The notes: a model not told the origin generated them from the sequence alone. Shown: positions 27,385-37,121, counted from the first letter of the stretch. The stretch: DNA of 64,000 nucleotides from Pseudodesulfovibrio sp. (GCA_016744135.1 JADGEX010000001.1:1127029-1191028); one strand, 5' to 3'. Translations and numbers: made by a program.

Positions 27385-27643
27385 AATACAGCCCGATCCC
27401 TATAAAGGGTTGCGAATAGAACAATTCATCAAGCCCTTTTTCGAAGGATCTGTCCTGCTTGAGGCTTGATAAATCCCCCAAGAAAGTACCCGAATTTCAG
27501 GTTTGATTCGAGATAAACCCCAGTTGTTATGAATAAAAACAAAAAAACAACGGCCTTTCACAACCGCTGTTTTCAAATTTCAAACAGATACAAATAATTT
27601 GCTATAAAAACCATCCGTACTCAGGCTTCAGCTATAATTACGT

Positions 27644-28429
27644 TCACCCAATAGGAGGATAACTGCTCGCACCCAGCCGAATCGACAATTGTTCTGCGGC
27701 TTTATAAAGCTCAAGACTGACCGTCTCACGAACACCAGAAGAGAACCGTACGCTGGGCACGGAAACACCGATGGTTGCGACCAATTCATCGTTGTAATCA
27801 AACACTGGGACTGCGGCACAACAAACGCCATGGTATATTTCTTCATTGTCATACGAGACGACATTTTTTCGCACTTCTTCAATTTCCTTGATAAAATCAG
27901 CCAGTTCAGGTGGTCTGATCTTTCCTTCTGATTCTCTCCGGATAACCTCCAACAAAGCTCCTGACTTCGCGGAATCCATAAAGGCAAGATATGCTTTTCC
28001 AGAAGCCGATTGGTACAATGGGAATGAACGACCAACAATTGAATCCTGGCGCAACACCTGCGTTGTCACTTGCCTATCGACAACAACCATTTCAATGCCG
28101 GAGGGGACACAAAGGTTAATTGTTTCACCGACCACCTCAAGCAGCCGTTTGCAATATGGCCGAGCTGCTTCCTGAATACTCATATGCTCAGTGACCATGC
28201 TTCCCATTTGAAAAAGCTTGAAGGTCAAGGCATACGCACTCTCCTCTTCTCCTTGCGAAACATATCCAAGATCCTGCAAAGTCAACAAAAAGCGATGAAC
28301 CGTTGTTTTGGGAAGACCAACAGATCTACTCAGTTCTGCCAGTTCCCACTTATGCTGTTTCGTCATCTGTTCTATGACAGAAAACACCTTCACCACAGAT
28401 CCAATCGTATAATACGCGTCTTTCGCCAT
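27644..28429 (-). CDS. IclR-family transcriptional regulator 1
   Basis: 261 aa from ATG 28429 (GGAG six bases upstream). N-terminal winged helix-turn-helix (LAELSRSVGLPKTTVHRFLLTLQDLGYV) and C-terminal effector domain with IclR-type features (GRSFPLYQSASGKAYLAF, GVCCAAVPVFDYNDELVATIGVSVPSVR). IclR proteins are usually dimeric or tetrameric repressors or activators released by small carboxylates. No enzyme gene lies directly beside it; the nearest metabolic genes are BCCT and proC 1.5-3.5 kb away. About 35-40 percent alike by eye to the second IclR gene. Confidence 0.9.
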   Translation of the reverse strand: MAKDAYYTIGSVVKVFSVIEQMTKQHKWELAELSRSVGLPKTTVHRFLLTLQDLGYVSQGEEESAYALTFKLFQMGSMVTEHMSIQEAARPYCKRLLEVVGETINLCVPSGIEMVVVDRQVTTQVLRQDSIVGRSFPLYQSASGKAYLAFMDSAKSGALLEVIRRESEGKIRPPELADFIKEIEEVRKNVVSYDNEEIYHGVCCAAVPVFDYNDELVATIGVSVPSVRFSSGVRETVSLELYKAAEQLSIRLGASSYPPIG

Positions 28430-28960
28430 ACTTTCTCCACTCACAACTTCTCAGCCTTGCCAAACGGGGGGACCTACAGGATTTTCCAACAACAGTATCA
28501 GCTCCGTCAATCCGACAGTCACTCTTGACTCTCACACTTTAAGACTTCAGCAAAATAGACGATCATACAACAAAATGCCATCTCTCTTTTTGAGGAATTC
28601 ACGTCCTTCCCAATTCTTTATACAACCAATTCAGCCCGCACTCAGGGAAAACGCTTCATAACCTGTAGAAGCCATTTCATTAAAACTCATCAAAATACCT
28701 AAACACCAACCAACAATCTCACAAAGATATTCATGATATCAAATCATTCAAACAAACCTGCCGAGTAAACAAATTAAAAAACAGTGTTTACAGCGCACGA
28801 CAATAAAAACCGTATCCCGATTTCAAAAACGGAACACAAAAGACCGTATCAATGTGTTGAAATATAGAATGAAGAGATGGACTTAACAGCCAGATTTCCC
28901 TGCAATTTCTAAGATATGCAGACAACAGAAAAAGACTTTATCGATCAGGTATACGCCCTT
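28430..28960. other. Intergenic stretch between the two IclR genes
   Basis: About 530 AT-rich bases. I see no gene, terminator or RNA I can support. The word AGTGTTTACAGCGC near 28783 resembles ACTGTATTTACAGCGC near 27284, of unknown meaning. Confidence 0.5.
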
Positions 28961-29791
28961 TTATGCAACTGATGATGCTGCAAGAAGTTCAGCAATCGCA
29001 GAGACCTCTAGATTAAAAGAGTGGTCAGGTGCTTGAAAAAGTTTGGAAGCTTCTGATGCAGCCATTGGTATTTCCTGAAGAAGCTTGTACGATAAGGATC
29101 GGTCCAGACGCACTGTGGGAACAGAGCAACTTATTGTTGCGACAACTTTCCCTAAATCATCAAAAATGGGGGCGGCCACACAGCGTATTCCCCTAAACAA
29201 CTCTTCAAAATCCAAACCAATGCCTTTTTCGCGGACAGATTCAAGTCTTGTATAGAGCGAGTTTATTTTATCGATATTCATCGCGGTATCACTGCGTCTT
29301 AATTCCTTGATAAATACACGCAGATCATCCTCGGGCAAAAAGGCCAAAAAGACCTTTCCTGATGCGGACGCATAGGCAGGGAAAGATGTTCCTACAATTG
29401 AATCCATTCGCAAGGCATGCCGGGATGTTGTTTGGTGGACAACCACCATGTCTACACCAGACAAAATACTCAAATTAACGGTTTCGTTCACTTCATCACG
29501 CAAATGATGAAGGACGGGCTGCACCAAAGACGCTATATTACTTTGTGAAAAAACCTGATTGCCCAATTTATGGAATTTTAGCGTCAACGTGTACGCCCCG
29601 CCACGTTGGACTTGCCGAACATATCCCAGATCTTCCAAAGTTCGCAAAATGCGCTGCAACGTCCCTTTGGGGATACAGCAAGCCTCATTAAGACTCTTAA
29701 GCTTCCAATTCTTTCTAGTCGCCATGGTTTCTATGACAAAAAGAGCTTTTTCCAAAGAACGCATCATATAATATTTATCGGCCTGTGGCAT
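28961..29791 (-). CDS. IclR-family transcriptional regulator 2
   Basis: 276 aa from ATG 29791, chosen because GGGGAAAT lies just upstream; an in-frame ATG at 29809 has no such site. Winged helix (LNEACCIPKGTLQRILRTLEDLGYV) and effector domain (GTSFPAYASASGKVFLAFL, GIRCVAAPIFDDLGKVVATISCSVPTVR). It follows the BCCT transporter on the same strand, 98 bases away with a terminator between, and is the best candidate to bind the GGTAC operators between BCCT and proC. Confidence 0.9.
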   Translation of the reverse strand: MPQADKYYMMRSLEKALFVIETMATRKNWKLKSLNEACCIPKGTLQRILRTLEDLGYVRQVQRGGAYTLTLKFHKLGNQVFSQSNIASLVQPVLHHLRDEVNETVNLSILSGVDMVVVHQTTSRHALRMDSIVGTSFPAYASASGKVFLAFLPEDDLRVFIKELRRSDTAMNIDKINSLYTRLESVREKGIGLDFEELFRGIRCVAAPIFDDLGKVVATISCSVPTVRLDRSLSYKLLQEIPMAASEASKLFQAPDHSFNLEVSAIAELLAASSVA

Positions 29792-29840
29792 TATTTCCCC
29801 GGCAAACATGGTCTTTGGTTTTGCGCATAGTAAAATACAA

Positions 29841-29879
29841 TTTCAAAGGCCCTTCAAAACACTTGAAAGGCCTTTGAAA
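29841..29879 (-). terminator. Terminator after the BCCT gene
   Basis: TTTCAAAGGCC.TTCAA pairs with TTGAA.GGCCTTTGAAA around a 5-base loop, long and nearly perfect; T-rich sequence on both sides makes it potentially bidirectional. Confidence 0.8.
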
Positions 29880-29889
29880 ATTATTGTTT

Positions 29890-31446
29890 TTATGTATCTT
29901 TGTCTAGCCAATTTGGTTTTTCCAATAAATACATACCCTCCTTTACAAGGGAAATGCACATGGCGAACGTAAATATCATCATGGGGAATGCTGCAAGTGA
30001 TATCAGCCCTCGGACAGGTTCAATTCCGCCGCATATACACAACACATAAGCGATAAGTCCGGTAACTAAACCCCAGATAATCTTCAAACTCTTGGGAGGT
30101 TCCTCACTTGCCCGAACACCTTTGGTCGATATAATTGCCAGTGTTGCGACTAATGAATCTGTCATTGTGGCAAATGAAAATACAATCGTGACGACAAAGA
30201 GTCCCATCAAAATCTTGCTGAAGGGGAACTGGGAAAGAAGGATGTATACCATCGATTCCATCCCATGCTGATGTATGCCAGCCCAGACATCGACTAAGCC
30301 TGTCCATTGAAAATACACGGCTGTTCCACCAAACGTCGCGATCCAAAAGTGACAAAAGATTGTCGGAGGGATGATATTGACCAGAATAAACTGACGAACA
30401 GTTCTTCCCTTAGCCATACGAGCCAGAAAATGTCCCAATAGCGGAGCAAAAATAAAAAAGATCTCCATATATGGAACAAGCCACTGCATGGGCCACTTGT
30501 CACTTATCTGCATGGTGTTGAGTAAGGTGCTATTGCGGAAAAAATTATTTGCAAAATACCCAAAGGATTCAACGCCAATCCCAAGAATGAACAGCGTAGG
30601 TCCCACAAAAAGGACAACTGCCATAAGCAGGAAAAACGCTCTTGTGGTTCCCGTGGAAAGGATACGCATGCCCTTCTTTAGACCGGAATAGGACGACAAT
30701 ACGTAAATTGGAATAATGATCGCTGCAGCAGCGGCCCAGGTCCAAGGACCTGGAGTATAATCAAAAATAGTTCCTGTTCCGCTGCCTATCTGCATAAGGC
30801 CGGCCCCCATGCTGGTAGCAATTGCACAGCAAAGAGAAAAAAGACAGATCGCGTGAACAGTGGAAGACAAAAACGGACGCATTTTCACAGGGAACAGGGC
30901 ATACATGCCAGCAGCTATTGAAAGTGGATAGTCACGGTTAAAACTTACCAGGGCAATAGCTACTCCGCAGATGGTATAAAAACAGTATTGCGCGATAGTC
31001 CAATGCAGCGTTGTTTGAGCTATGGCAAAGACTCCGGCATCCTTTGATCCGGGTTCAATATGCAAACTCAATGGCGGTTGCATCATATGAAAAATTGGCT
31101 CTCCCATTGCCCAAAAAAGTATTCCGATCCCGATACAGCCACAAAGAGAGAGAGCAAACCACTGCCAGAAGGAAAACTCGGGCTTGGCATCCTTACCTCC
31201 AAACCTAATATTTCCAATAGGAGAAAAAGCGATCGCCACGGTAAACATCACAATAATGATGGCCAAAGAAACTTCCAGCCATCCGAAATTGATATGAATC
31301 CACTCCATCGTCGTGCTCAAAATTGCCGCGAGACCTTCTTGATATGACAGCCCTAAGGTAATTCCGGCGAGTAAGAGTATGAATCCAGGCCAAAAAGTAT
31401 AGTGATTGAGTTTTCTGTGTTCATCCGTTTTCCCTGCCTCTGACAT
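29890..31446 (-). CDS. BCCT-family transporter (betaine/carnitine/choline type)
   Basis: 518 aa from ATG 31446 (GAGAGAGG upstream); a longer open frame to 31575 lacks a start signal. Twelve hydrophobic segments, with typical family stretches GKDAKPEFSFWQWFALSLCGCIGIGILFWAMGEP, the tryptophan-poor core MQWLVPYMEIFFIFAPLLGHFLARMAKGRTVRQF and the late TDSLVATLA. The usual family sequence is richer in Trp in the substrate site (WWISW.PFVG), so the substrate may be unusual. BCCT proteins import quaternary amines by Na+ or H+ symport or by antiport. Divergent from proC with shared operators; a proline-betaine or related substrate is a reasonable guess but not shown. Confidence 0.88.
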   Translation of the reverse strand: MSEAGKTDEHRKLNHYTFWPGFILLLAGITLGLSYQEGLAAILSTTMEWIHINFGWLEVSLAIIIVMFTVAIAFSPIGNIRFGGKDAKPEFSFWQWFALSLCGCIGIGILFWAMGEPIFHMMQPPLSLHIEPGSKDAGVFAIAQTTLHWTIAQYCFYTICGVAIALVSFNRDYPLSIAAGMYALFPVKMRPFLSSTVHAICLFSLCCAIATSMGAGLMQIGSGTGTIFDYTPGPWTWAAAAAIIIPIYVLSSYSGLKKGMRILSTGTTRAFFLLMAVVLFVGPTLFILGIGVESFGYFANNFFRNSTLLNTMQISDKWPMQWLVPYMEIFFIFAPLLGHFLARMAKGRTVRQFILVNIIPPTIFCHFWIATFGGTAVYFQWTGLVDVWAGIHQHGMESMVYILLSQFPFSKILMGLFVVTIVFSFATMTDSLVATLAIISTKGVRASEEPPKSLKIIWGLVTGLIAYVLCICGGIEPVRGLISLAAFPMMIFTFAMCISLVKEGMYLLEKPNWLDKDT

Positions 31447-31595
31447 AATGCCTCTCTCGCTGGTTTGTCCGATAATTGTTTTTTTTAATCGCCGAGTCTC
31501 ATACCGCGATGCAATATTGATTAACTCTTTAAGCGGGTCAACAACCCTGTCGGAACGTTTTGGGTATAACAGCATCCATTGAAAAAGCGCCTTTT

Positions 31596-31610
31596 CGGTA
31601 CAGTGTACCG
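31596..31610. promoter_or_regulatory. Palindromic operator CGGTACAGTGTACCG
   Basis: Perfect odd-length palindrome 150 bases upstream of the BCCT start. IclR-family operators are typically short palindromes of this size. Confidence 0.55.
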
Positions 31611-31778
31611 TTTGGTGGTAAGATTAAAAAAACTACAAATTCATGTCAATAAGCGTTTTATTTTTTTTAGGGATCTGCTCATATTCAATAATAGTCTCAT
31701 TTTCTTTGAGAAAATAATTTTACAAACACATCGGTAAAAGGATGACGTAAACTTTCGCCTCAGTTATAGTAAACAAAT

Positions 31779-31848
31779 CGGTATGGCTTACCACTATATG
31801 GTACGGCATTCAACCTCAGATCGTATGCTTTCTCACACGAAATGGTAC
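31779..31848. promoter_or_regulatory. Cluster of GGTA/TACC operator half-sites
   Basis: GGTATGGCTTACC (31780-31792), then TATGGTACGG (31797-31806) and AATGGTACG (31841-31849) repeat the half-site of the palindrome at 31596. They lie 130-200 bases before proC. The rest of the 530-base BCCT-proC gap (31447-31978) is AT-rich with no gene. Confidence 0.45.
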
Positions 31849-31978
31849 GTCGTCCCAAATTAGAATAACTTTCATTCTTCAGAACAGTTTTTTTACTCAA
31901 TAAAACAAAGAATCTTTTCAACAAATATTCTCAAACTATGGCTGTTTTTTAAACCAACACAAACAATGGAGGCTTGAA

Positions 31979-32770
31979 ATGAATATCGGTTTTATCGGGA
32001 CAGGCAACATGGGAGGGGCCATTATCAGAACGCTTTCTGAAGTGGAGAACCTTACAGTGTATGGATTGAACCAAACCAGAAAAAAACTGGAAGAATTGGC
32101 GAAAGAAACCGGCCTTATTCCTTGTGATTCCATTGAGGAATTAACCACAAAATCAGATTTTATTGTTCTGGCGGTCAAACCGCAGCAGGTAAAGGGGATA
32201 TGGTCTAAGATGGTCCCGGCTTTAACGAAAGACAAATGCTTGGTGTCGATCGCAGCCGGTTTGACGTTAAATTCATTAAAAACCAATGTTCACAATATTT
32301 GTCCGGTCATTCGAGTTATGCCAAACACTCCGGTTTTGATCAAAGAAGGAGTAACCGCTATTTGTCTGGATGATGAAACCATTTCAGAGCCACAAAAAGC
32401 ATTTATTCAAACCATTTTCCAAAACTCAGGCGACGTACACATCTTGGCTGAAGATCAATTCGATGTGTTTACAGCGCTCATTGGATCCGGGCCAGCTTTT
32501 ATCTTTTACCTCATTGAAACCATGATCGAATCAGGAGTGGAGTTGGGGTTGCACCGGGACATCTCGTCAAGCATGGTCAAAAAACTTTTCAGTGGGTCCA
32601 GTCTTATGGCGGAACACTCAAAAGAACATGTCAGCATGCTCAAGGAGATGTCGATTGCTCCCGCCGGAACAACAATTGCTGCCTTAACGCATTTTGAAAG
32701 AACTGCCCTGCGCGGAAATATCATGGATGCAATCCGCATGGCCTATAACCGCAGCGTAGAATTGGGCTAA
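31979..32770 (+). CDS. proC: Pyrroline-5-carboxylate reductase
   Basis: 263 aa, usual length. NAD(P)-binding Rossmann start MNIGFIGTGNMGGAIIRTL, substrate-binding helices with the family signature near the end (EMSIAPAGTTIAALTHFE...GNIMDAIRMAYNRSVELG), and VMPNTP in the middle. Catalyses the last step of proline synthesis, 1-pyrroline-5-carboxylate to proline, in the cytoplasm; some paralogs act on other cyclic imines. GGAGG precedes the ATG. Divergent from a BCCT transporter with shared operators, which is unusual for a biosynthetic proC and hints at a catabolic paralog. Confidence 0.92.
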   Translation: MNIGFIGTGNMGGAIIRTLSEVENLTVYGLNQTRKKLEELAKETGLIPCDSIEELTTKSDFIVLAVKPQQVKGIWSKMVPALTKDKCLVSIAAGLTLNSLKTNVHNICPVIRVMPNTPVLIKEGVTAICLDDETISEPQKAFIQTIFQNSGDVHILAEDQFDVFTALIGSGPAFIFYLIETMIESGVELGLHRDISSSMVKKLFSGSSLMAEHSKEHVSMLKEMSIAPAGTTIAALTHFERTALRGNIMDAIRMAYNRSVELG

Positions 32771-32807
32771 TAGAAAAATTAGTCCTGTCGATTGCTCGTT
32801 AGAAGAA

Positions 32808-32846
32808 AGCACACAGGCCTCCGTAATAAACGAAGGCTTGTGTGCT
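32808..32846 (+). terminator. Hairpin after proC
   Basis: AGCACACAGGCCT pairs with AGGCTTGTGTGCT (one G-U). No strong T-run follows. Confidence 0.55.
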
Positions 32847-33134
32847 CCTCATAAATATCTCGTGGTCCCATCTTGAATGACACAATTTCAAATATATTCA
32901 TAAGAATCATTTGAACCTGTAACCAACTCTATAAATTCGCTCTAGTTCAAACGCACAGCAAATTACAAGCGGTTAGCCACAAAGACACCGTACAGATTCG
33001 ATTGAATTATTCAATTTAAAACTTTAAGCACAAACGCAACAAAAAAAATGCAACTACTTAGGCAGCTTGCACCTCTTTTCTTTGTCATGCAAAAGGAGTT
33101 GACCCAAATAGTTAAGCTGGTTTACCATCTGTGC

Positions 33135-33605
33135 ATGGATAGTCAGACAAAAACACAAATGAACATATATAATCAATTGCGCCGAATCATCGAAAACCAT
33201 ACGCACATGGATGAACAACCGTTTATGCTGAATGAATCCATGTCACTCTCTCCGCGAGAGGTACGAACTATCGATTTTTTGGGTCAAAACAAAAATAAAA
33301 ATGTGACCAACGTGGCTACACATTTCAACTTCACCAAAAGTGCTGGCTCACAATTGATAAACAGACTGGTTAAACGCAAACTCGTCAGCAAAAAAATTTC
33401 GAAACACAGCGACAAAGAATTTCACCTTTCCTTGTCACCGGAAGGCAAGAAGGCCCATCAACTCATCCAAATTATGACAAACCAACGTCTGGAAATGTTT
33501 CTGAAAATGACGGAACGCTTCTCCGCACAACAGATCGCCACGACCTCCAAGGTGCTTGAACAAGTTGAGACTATGGTGAACGAACGACTCAAACGATTCA
33601 AATAA
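33135..33605 (+). CDS. MarR-like transcriptional regulator
   Basis: 156 aa from ATG 33135, giving the usual MarR length; earlier in-frame starts at 33087 and 33048 are possible and none has a convincing ribosome site. Winged helix seen in LSPREVRTIDFLGQ..NKNVTNVATHFNFTKSAGSQLINRLVKRKLV and a wing with SDKEFHLSLSPEGKKAHQL. MarR proteins are dimeric repressors of nearby genes, here perhaps the methyltransferase 128 bases downstream. Confidence 0.72.
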   Translation: MDSQTKTQMNIYNQLRRIIENHTHMDEQPFMLNESMSLSPREVRTIDFLGQNKNKNVTNVATHFNFTKSAGSQLINRLVKRKLVSKKISKHSDKEFHLSLSPEGKKAHQLIQIMTNQRLEMFLKMTERFSAQQIATTSKVLEQVETMVNERLKRFK

Positions 33606-33733
33606 TTTTTTTACTACAATAGTTAAGTTTATTAACCTTTATAAATCCATACTCTTCGACTCACGACACTGGATGGCAATAAAAAAAAGACGCTTCAAAT
33701 TTCCCCAAATACACATTGAGGAGAAAATGCTTT

Positions 33734-34327
33734 ATGCCTGAAAGACATAAGACACATTGTCCCGAGGAACGTATCAATGCCAAAGGATATGGACCAACTA
33801 GCTTCTGGCTTCATGAACCGGAAGCATTGATCAAACAGCTCGACCTTTATCAGGGAATGGTCCTGCTGGACGCCGGATGCGGAGCTGGAGAATACTCTCT
33901 GCTGGCAGCGCAGCAAGTGGGAGACAAAGGTCAAGTCATCGCTTTGGATACCACCCCCCTTTCCATAAAAAAACTTGCTAAGACATCCAAAAGAGAAGGT
34001 CTGACCAATATCCAAGGTCATGTCTGCGACATAACAGGCCACCTTCCAATAGCCTCCCGAAGTGTGGACCTGATATTATTAAGCACCGTGCTTCATATTC
34101 GCGCGGTACGGAATCGAGCCTCGGACATATTTCACGAATTTCGACGCGTGCTGCGCCCCGAGGGGAAAGTAGCCATTATCGAATGCAAAAAAGAAAAAGC
34201 CGACTTTGGCCCTCCCCTGCACTCACGACTTGCTCCAGAAGAAATCGAATCCATGGCGGCCTCAAGCGGTCTGCAAAAGACTTCATTAATCTTGTTCGAC
34301 TACACATATCTCCTCAACCTGGCATAA
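33734..34327 (+). CDS. Class I SAM-dependent methyltransferase
   Basis: 197 aa from ATG 33734, ten bases after GAGGAG; the TTG at 33716 is inside that site. Motif I LLDAGCGAGEYSLLAA, motif II acidic residue in QVIALD, motif IV SVDLILLSTVLH, and late VLRPEGKVAIIECKK mark a UbiE/Methyltransf_11-type enzyme that methylates a small molecule using S-adenosylmethionine in the cytoplasm. Substrate unknown. Lies downstream of the MarR-like gene; possibly a two-gene unit. Confidence 0.85.
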   Translation: MPERHKTHCPEERINAKGYGPTSFWLHEPEALIKQLDLYQGMVLLDAGCGAGEYSLLAAQQVGDKGQVIALDTTPLSIKKLAKTSKREGLTNIQGHVCDITGHLPIASRSVDLILLSTVLHIRAVRNRASDIFHEFRRVLRPEGKVAIIECKKEKADFGPPLHSRLAPEEIESMAASSGLQKTSLILFDYTYLLNLA

Positions 34328-34641
34328 ATTCGAACACCTTTCATTTGATTGCCCCTTGCCTCAGCATTGACCAAGAACTTCAAGCCTTCCATATCAAACA
34401 CGCCTTCACGCCCGAAAGCATGCGGACTTCTATCCACCATGGAAGGGATAATAATCCATCACTGTTCCACTCAATATATAATGCTTCATCCCTTTGTAAA
34501 ATTCGTCAGGATCTATCAACGCCACATCTTAAAATTAATAGGTGTTTTTATCAGAATAGAACGTACAAGTTTTTATGTCTCACGACAGACAAAAAACATC
34601 GTGTTCTGTTCTTGCCAAAGTAAAGTCAATCATATGAATTA
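34328..34641. other. Intergenic stretch before the IS3 element
   Basis: About 310 bases without a supported gene or structure. It is the left flank of an insertion and possible deletion. Confidence 0.5.
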
Positions 34642-34702
34642 AGAGGTGGCCTCGGTTCTTCGGGCCACTGAGCAGCGAATTTAAGATGGACGAGTTTACG
34701 GG

Positions 34703-35472
34703 TTACGCTGCCTTTTGATTCCAAGCCAATGCCTCACGCAGTTCACTTCCTGTGCTTAGCTCACGCAAATACACGCATTCATATTTCAACGAACGCCATA
34801 GCCGTTCGATCATGCCGTATCCATCCTACGCCCCCGTCCATCCATTGAAATGTGTATACCAGCATCCCTGAGAGTCTTCGTGAATTCATAACTGGTAAAC
34901 TGTGAGCCTTGATCAGTATTGAATATCTCTGGCGCGCCATAGCAATTTATGGCTTCTCCCAAAGCTGCTACACAGAAATCCGTATCCATCGTATTCGACA
35001 ATCGCCAAGAGAGAACTGCGCGACTGTGCCAGTCCATGACAGCTACGAGATACAGGAATCCACGTTTCATGGGGATATACGTAATGTCCGTGCACCAAAC
35101 TTGGTTCGGCTTTGTGATCGGCAAATTCCGAAGCAAGTATGGATAAACCTTATGCCCAGGATGAGGCTGGCTCGTTCGAGGCTTTTGATAGACAGCCATC
35201 AAACCCATTTTACGCATCAGCCTTCTCACCCGTTCTCGACCGACGGAATACCCCGTATCTCGCAGGATATTCCGCATCTGCCTTGAGCCGAAAAACGGCA
35301 GTTCCATAAACAGCTCATCGATTTTACGCATCAATTCCAGATTGAGCGGAGACTCGCCGATAGGCTGGTAGTAATATGTTGATCGTTGCAATTGCAGAAC
35401 TTTGCATTGTCGCCGAATGCTGAAACTAGGATATCCGCTGTCGACGATTTTGCGCCTTCGTCCGCAGTTCAT
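34703..35472 (-). pseudogene. IS3 transposase OrfB, frameshifted
   Basis: Reads as an IS3 OrfB with HTH_21-like start (YPSFSIRRQCKVLQLQRSTYYY) and DDE integrase core: CTDITYIPM and FNTDQGSQFTS supply the two Asp. The open frame ends at 34810 after MDGRGRRMDTA; the missing part (MIERLWRSLKYECVYLRE... to a stop at 34703) continues in another frame. One lost base just before the catalytic Glu explains this. The start overlaps the orfA stop (ATGA). Product would lack the third catalytic residue. Confidence 0.85.
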
Positions 35473-35753
35473 ATTTGGGCGAAGGCTTGTTGCAAAAAAT
35501 CCTTCTCCACAGTCAACTGGCCGATCTTTGCATGAAGATCCTTGATCTGCGCTTCGTTGTTTTGTGGGATATTCTTGGTCTTGCCGGAAAAGGATTCGAC
35601 GATCTCTTCCTTAGCTTGTTTCTTCCACGTGGAAATCTGGTTGGGATGAACGCCATGTTTGCTGGCCAATTCTGAAATAGTGTGCTCACCGGACAATGCA
35701 TCAAGTGCAACTCGGGCTTTGAACTCTGCTGAAAAACGTCTTCTCTTGGACAT
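35469..35753 (-). CDS. IS3 transposase OrfA
   Basis: 94 aa. HTH_Tnp_1-type DNA-binding domain (RRRFSAEFKARVALDAL, ISELASKHGVHPNQISTWKKQA) then a leucine-zipper-like helix (IKDLHAKIGQLTVEKDFLQQAF) used for assembly with OrfB. Intact, but its partner is broken, so the element cannot move by itself. Confidence 0.9.
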   Translation of the reverse strand: MSKRRRFSAEFKARVALDALSGEHTISELASKHGVHPNQISTWKKQAKEEIVESFSGKTKNIPQNNEAQIKDLHAKIGQLTVEKDFLQQAFAQI

Positions 35754-35819
35754 GATTGAGCCTCCTTGGGCTACTTATGTCCACCTAAACAAGTGGTCCA
35801 GTTTTCTGAGGCCACCTCT

Positions 35820-36244
35820 CATATACCGGCTCGTTGGTTGCCCATGGCAAAAACGGTGATGATTTCGGTGGTCCCGGTGGCAATGCTCTTGTCAATTCAT
35901 CATGGAAAGCCGGTGGCGGTGCAGGCAACCCACCGGGGACAAGTATTGGTGTCACGGCTGCACTTGTTGGGACTGGTGGTTTGCTCATCTTATGTTTTGG
36001 GGGAGATATAAAAGGAACAGAAAAGCTGGAATCCAAGGGACGCAAGGGCGGCGGAAACGCAAGCACTGGATATGCCGGTGGCGGCGGCAGTGGCGGCGGA
36101 CGAATTGTCGTCGTCTACGCTGGCCTTTGGTTATTCAGTGGCACGGTGAATGTTTCCGGCGGTGACAGAGGGGACCACAATATCAGGTGGGGCGGCAAAG
36201 GTGCGCCCGGTTTCTGGTCAAAACACAAAGTCGATCCAGCATAA
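35820..36244 (+). pseudogene. C-terminal fragment of a glycine-rich phage tail protein
   Basis: An open frame enters from the IS3 end without a start and ends at 36244. It is rich in Gly (GGPGGNAL, GGGAGNPPG, GYAGGGGSGGGRIVVVYAG), the pattern of phage tail fibre or collar proteins with a terminal glycine-rich domain. The N-terminal part is missing on the other side of the IS, so insertion was followed by deletion or came with it. Confidence 0.65.
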
Positions 36245-36254
36245 GGAGCAGGTC

Positions 36255-36629
36255 ATGATTCATTTTAAATATACAGACGGTACCATCGGCGCGGCCCGGC
36301 AGGTTGCAAGTAACGAGCAGGTTTATCCGGCTTCCTATCTCGTCAAACGTGACGACGAAACAGAGGACGAATGGATCGGGCGTATAGCAACCATCGGCGT
36401 GACGCCTGTCGAATACGAGGCATGGACCGGCGACCTGAATATTCAGGACAAAGGCGCGCCCGTTGAAACCATGACAGACGGCTGGCTGGTCATCAGTTAC
36501 CCCAACCCCGTGGACAAGGTGCCGGTGTGGCACACGTCTACGCGGGAGCAAATGTTCATTATGCCCGACTCCCCCTTGCCCCCCGGTTATACTAATCTGG
36601 AACCCGAGGACGGGGAATATTCCCGGTAG
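36255..36629 (+). CDS. Phage tail-associated protein of unknown function
   Basis: 124 aa from ATG 36255 with AAGGAG upstream, 11 bases after the tail fragment. Contents: MIHFKYTDGTIGAARQ, then an unremarkable alpha/beta chain ending TNLEPEDGEYSR. Likely a small protein encoded after a tail fibre (assembly or chaperone class) by position; I do not recognise the family. May be the N-terminal half of a protein continued in the next feature. Confidence 0.6.
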   Translation: MIHFKYTDGTIGAARQVASNEQVYPASYLVKRDDETEDEWIGRIATIGVTPVEYEAWTGDLNIQDKGAPVETMTDGWLVISYPNPVDKVPVWHTSTREQMFIMPDSPLPPGYTNLEPEDGEYSR

Positions 36630-36630
36630 G

Positions 36631-36867
36631 ACGAGCGAGGCTTGGGAGTACGACATCGAGCGCAAGGGAGTTTCAATTCGCGATGAACGGGACAAGGCCA
36701 TTGAAGATATTATGTGGCGCATCCAGCGTCACGAATCCGAAACCCGACTCGGACTGGACCCTACGGACGACATATCAAGTCTGGATAACTACATCCAGCA
36801 GTTGCGAGACATGACGAAACAAGCCGGTTTTCCGACAGATGTTAAGTGGCCGGTTCTGACGGTATAA
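36631..36867 (+). pseudogene. Continuation of tail protein in a shifted frame (no start codon)
   Basis: About 78 codons reading TSEAWEYDIERKGVSIRDE..., rich in charged residues and ending VKWPVLTV, a composition usual for phage tail-assembly proteins (compare DUF4376-like C-termini). No ATG, GTG or TTG fits upstream in this frame, and it begins exactly where the previous frame stops, so a frameshift splitting one gene of about 200 aa is the simplest explanation. Confidence 0.5.
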
Positions 36868-36919
36868 CTTCCATTTCTTAAGTTCTTTGACAATCGAATA
36901 GGCCAAGAAACGATTCAGA

Positions 36920-36942
36920 CCCGCCGGCCCAATACCGGCGGG
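36920..36942 (+). terminator. GC-rich hairpin after the tail genes
   Basis: CCCGCCGG pairs with CCGGCGGG around a 7-base loop; no clear T-run follows. Confidence 0.45.
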
Positions 36943-37121
36943 CCGTTCTCAAGAGGAACAGGCGGGGACGAGCAAACGCCCCCACCGGCGCGGTGAACCA
37001 ACACCGCACCACGGCCCCACGGATGGCAGCAACCATTCCGCAAAGTATTCGCTATTCCATGTACCTGTACAGGCACGGAAGAAATAGCAGACCCATGGGG
37101 CAACCGTAAAGAAGTAGAAAA

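Larger units (their letters stand above)
34642..35819 (-). mobile_element. IS3-family insertion sequence (inactive)
   Basis: Ends are inverted repeats AGAGGTGGCC and GGCCACCTCT (34642 and 35819), with further internal end similarity. It carries orfA and a frameshifted orfB on the minus strand. I could not find a clear target duplication. Its right end cuts into a glycine-rich tail protein frame. Confidence 0.8.
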
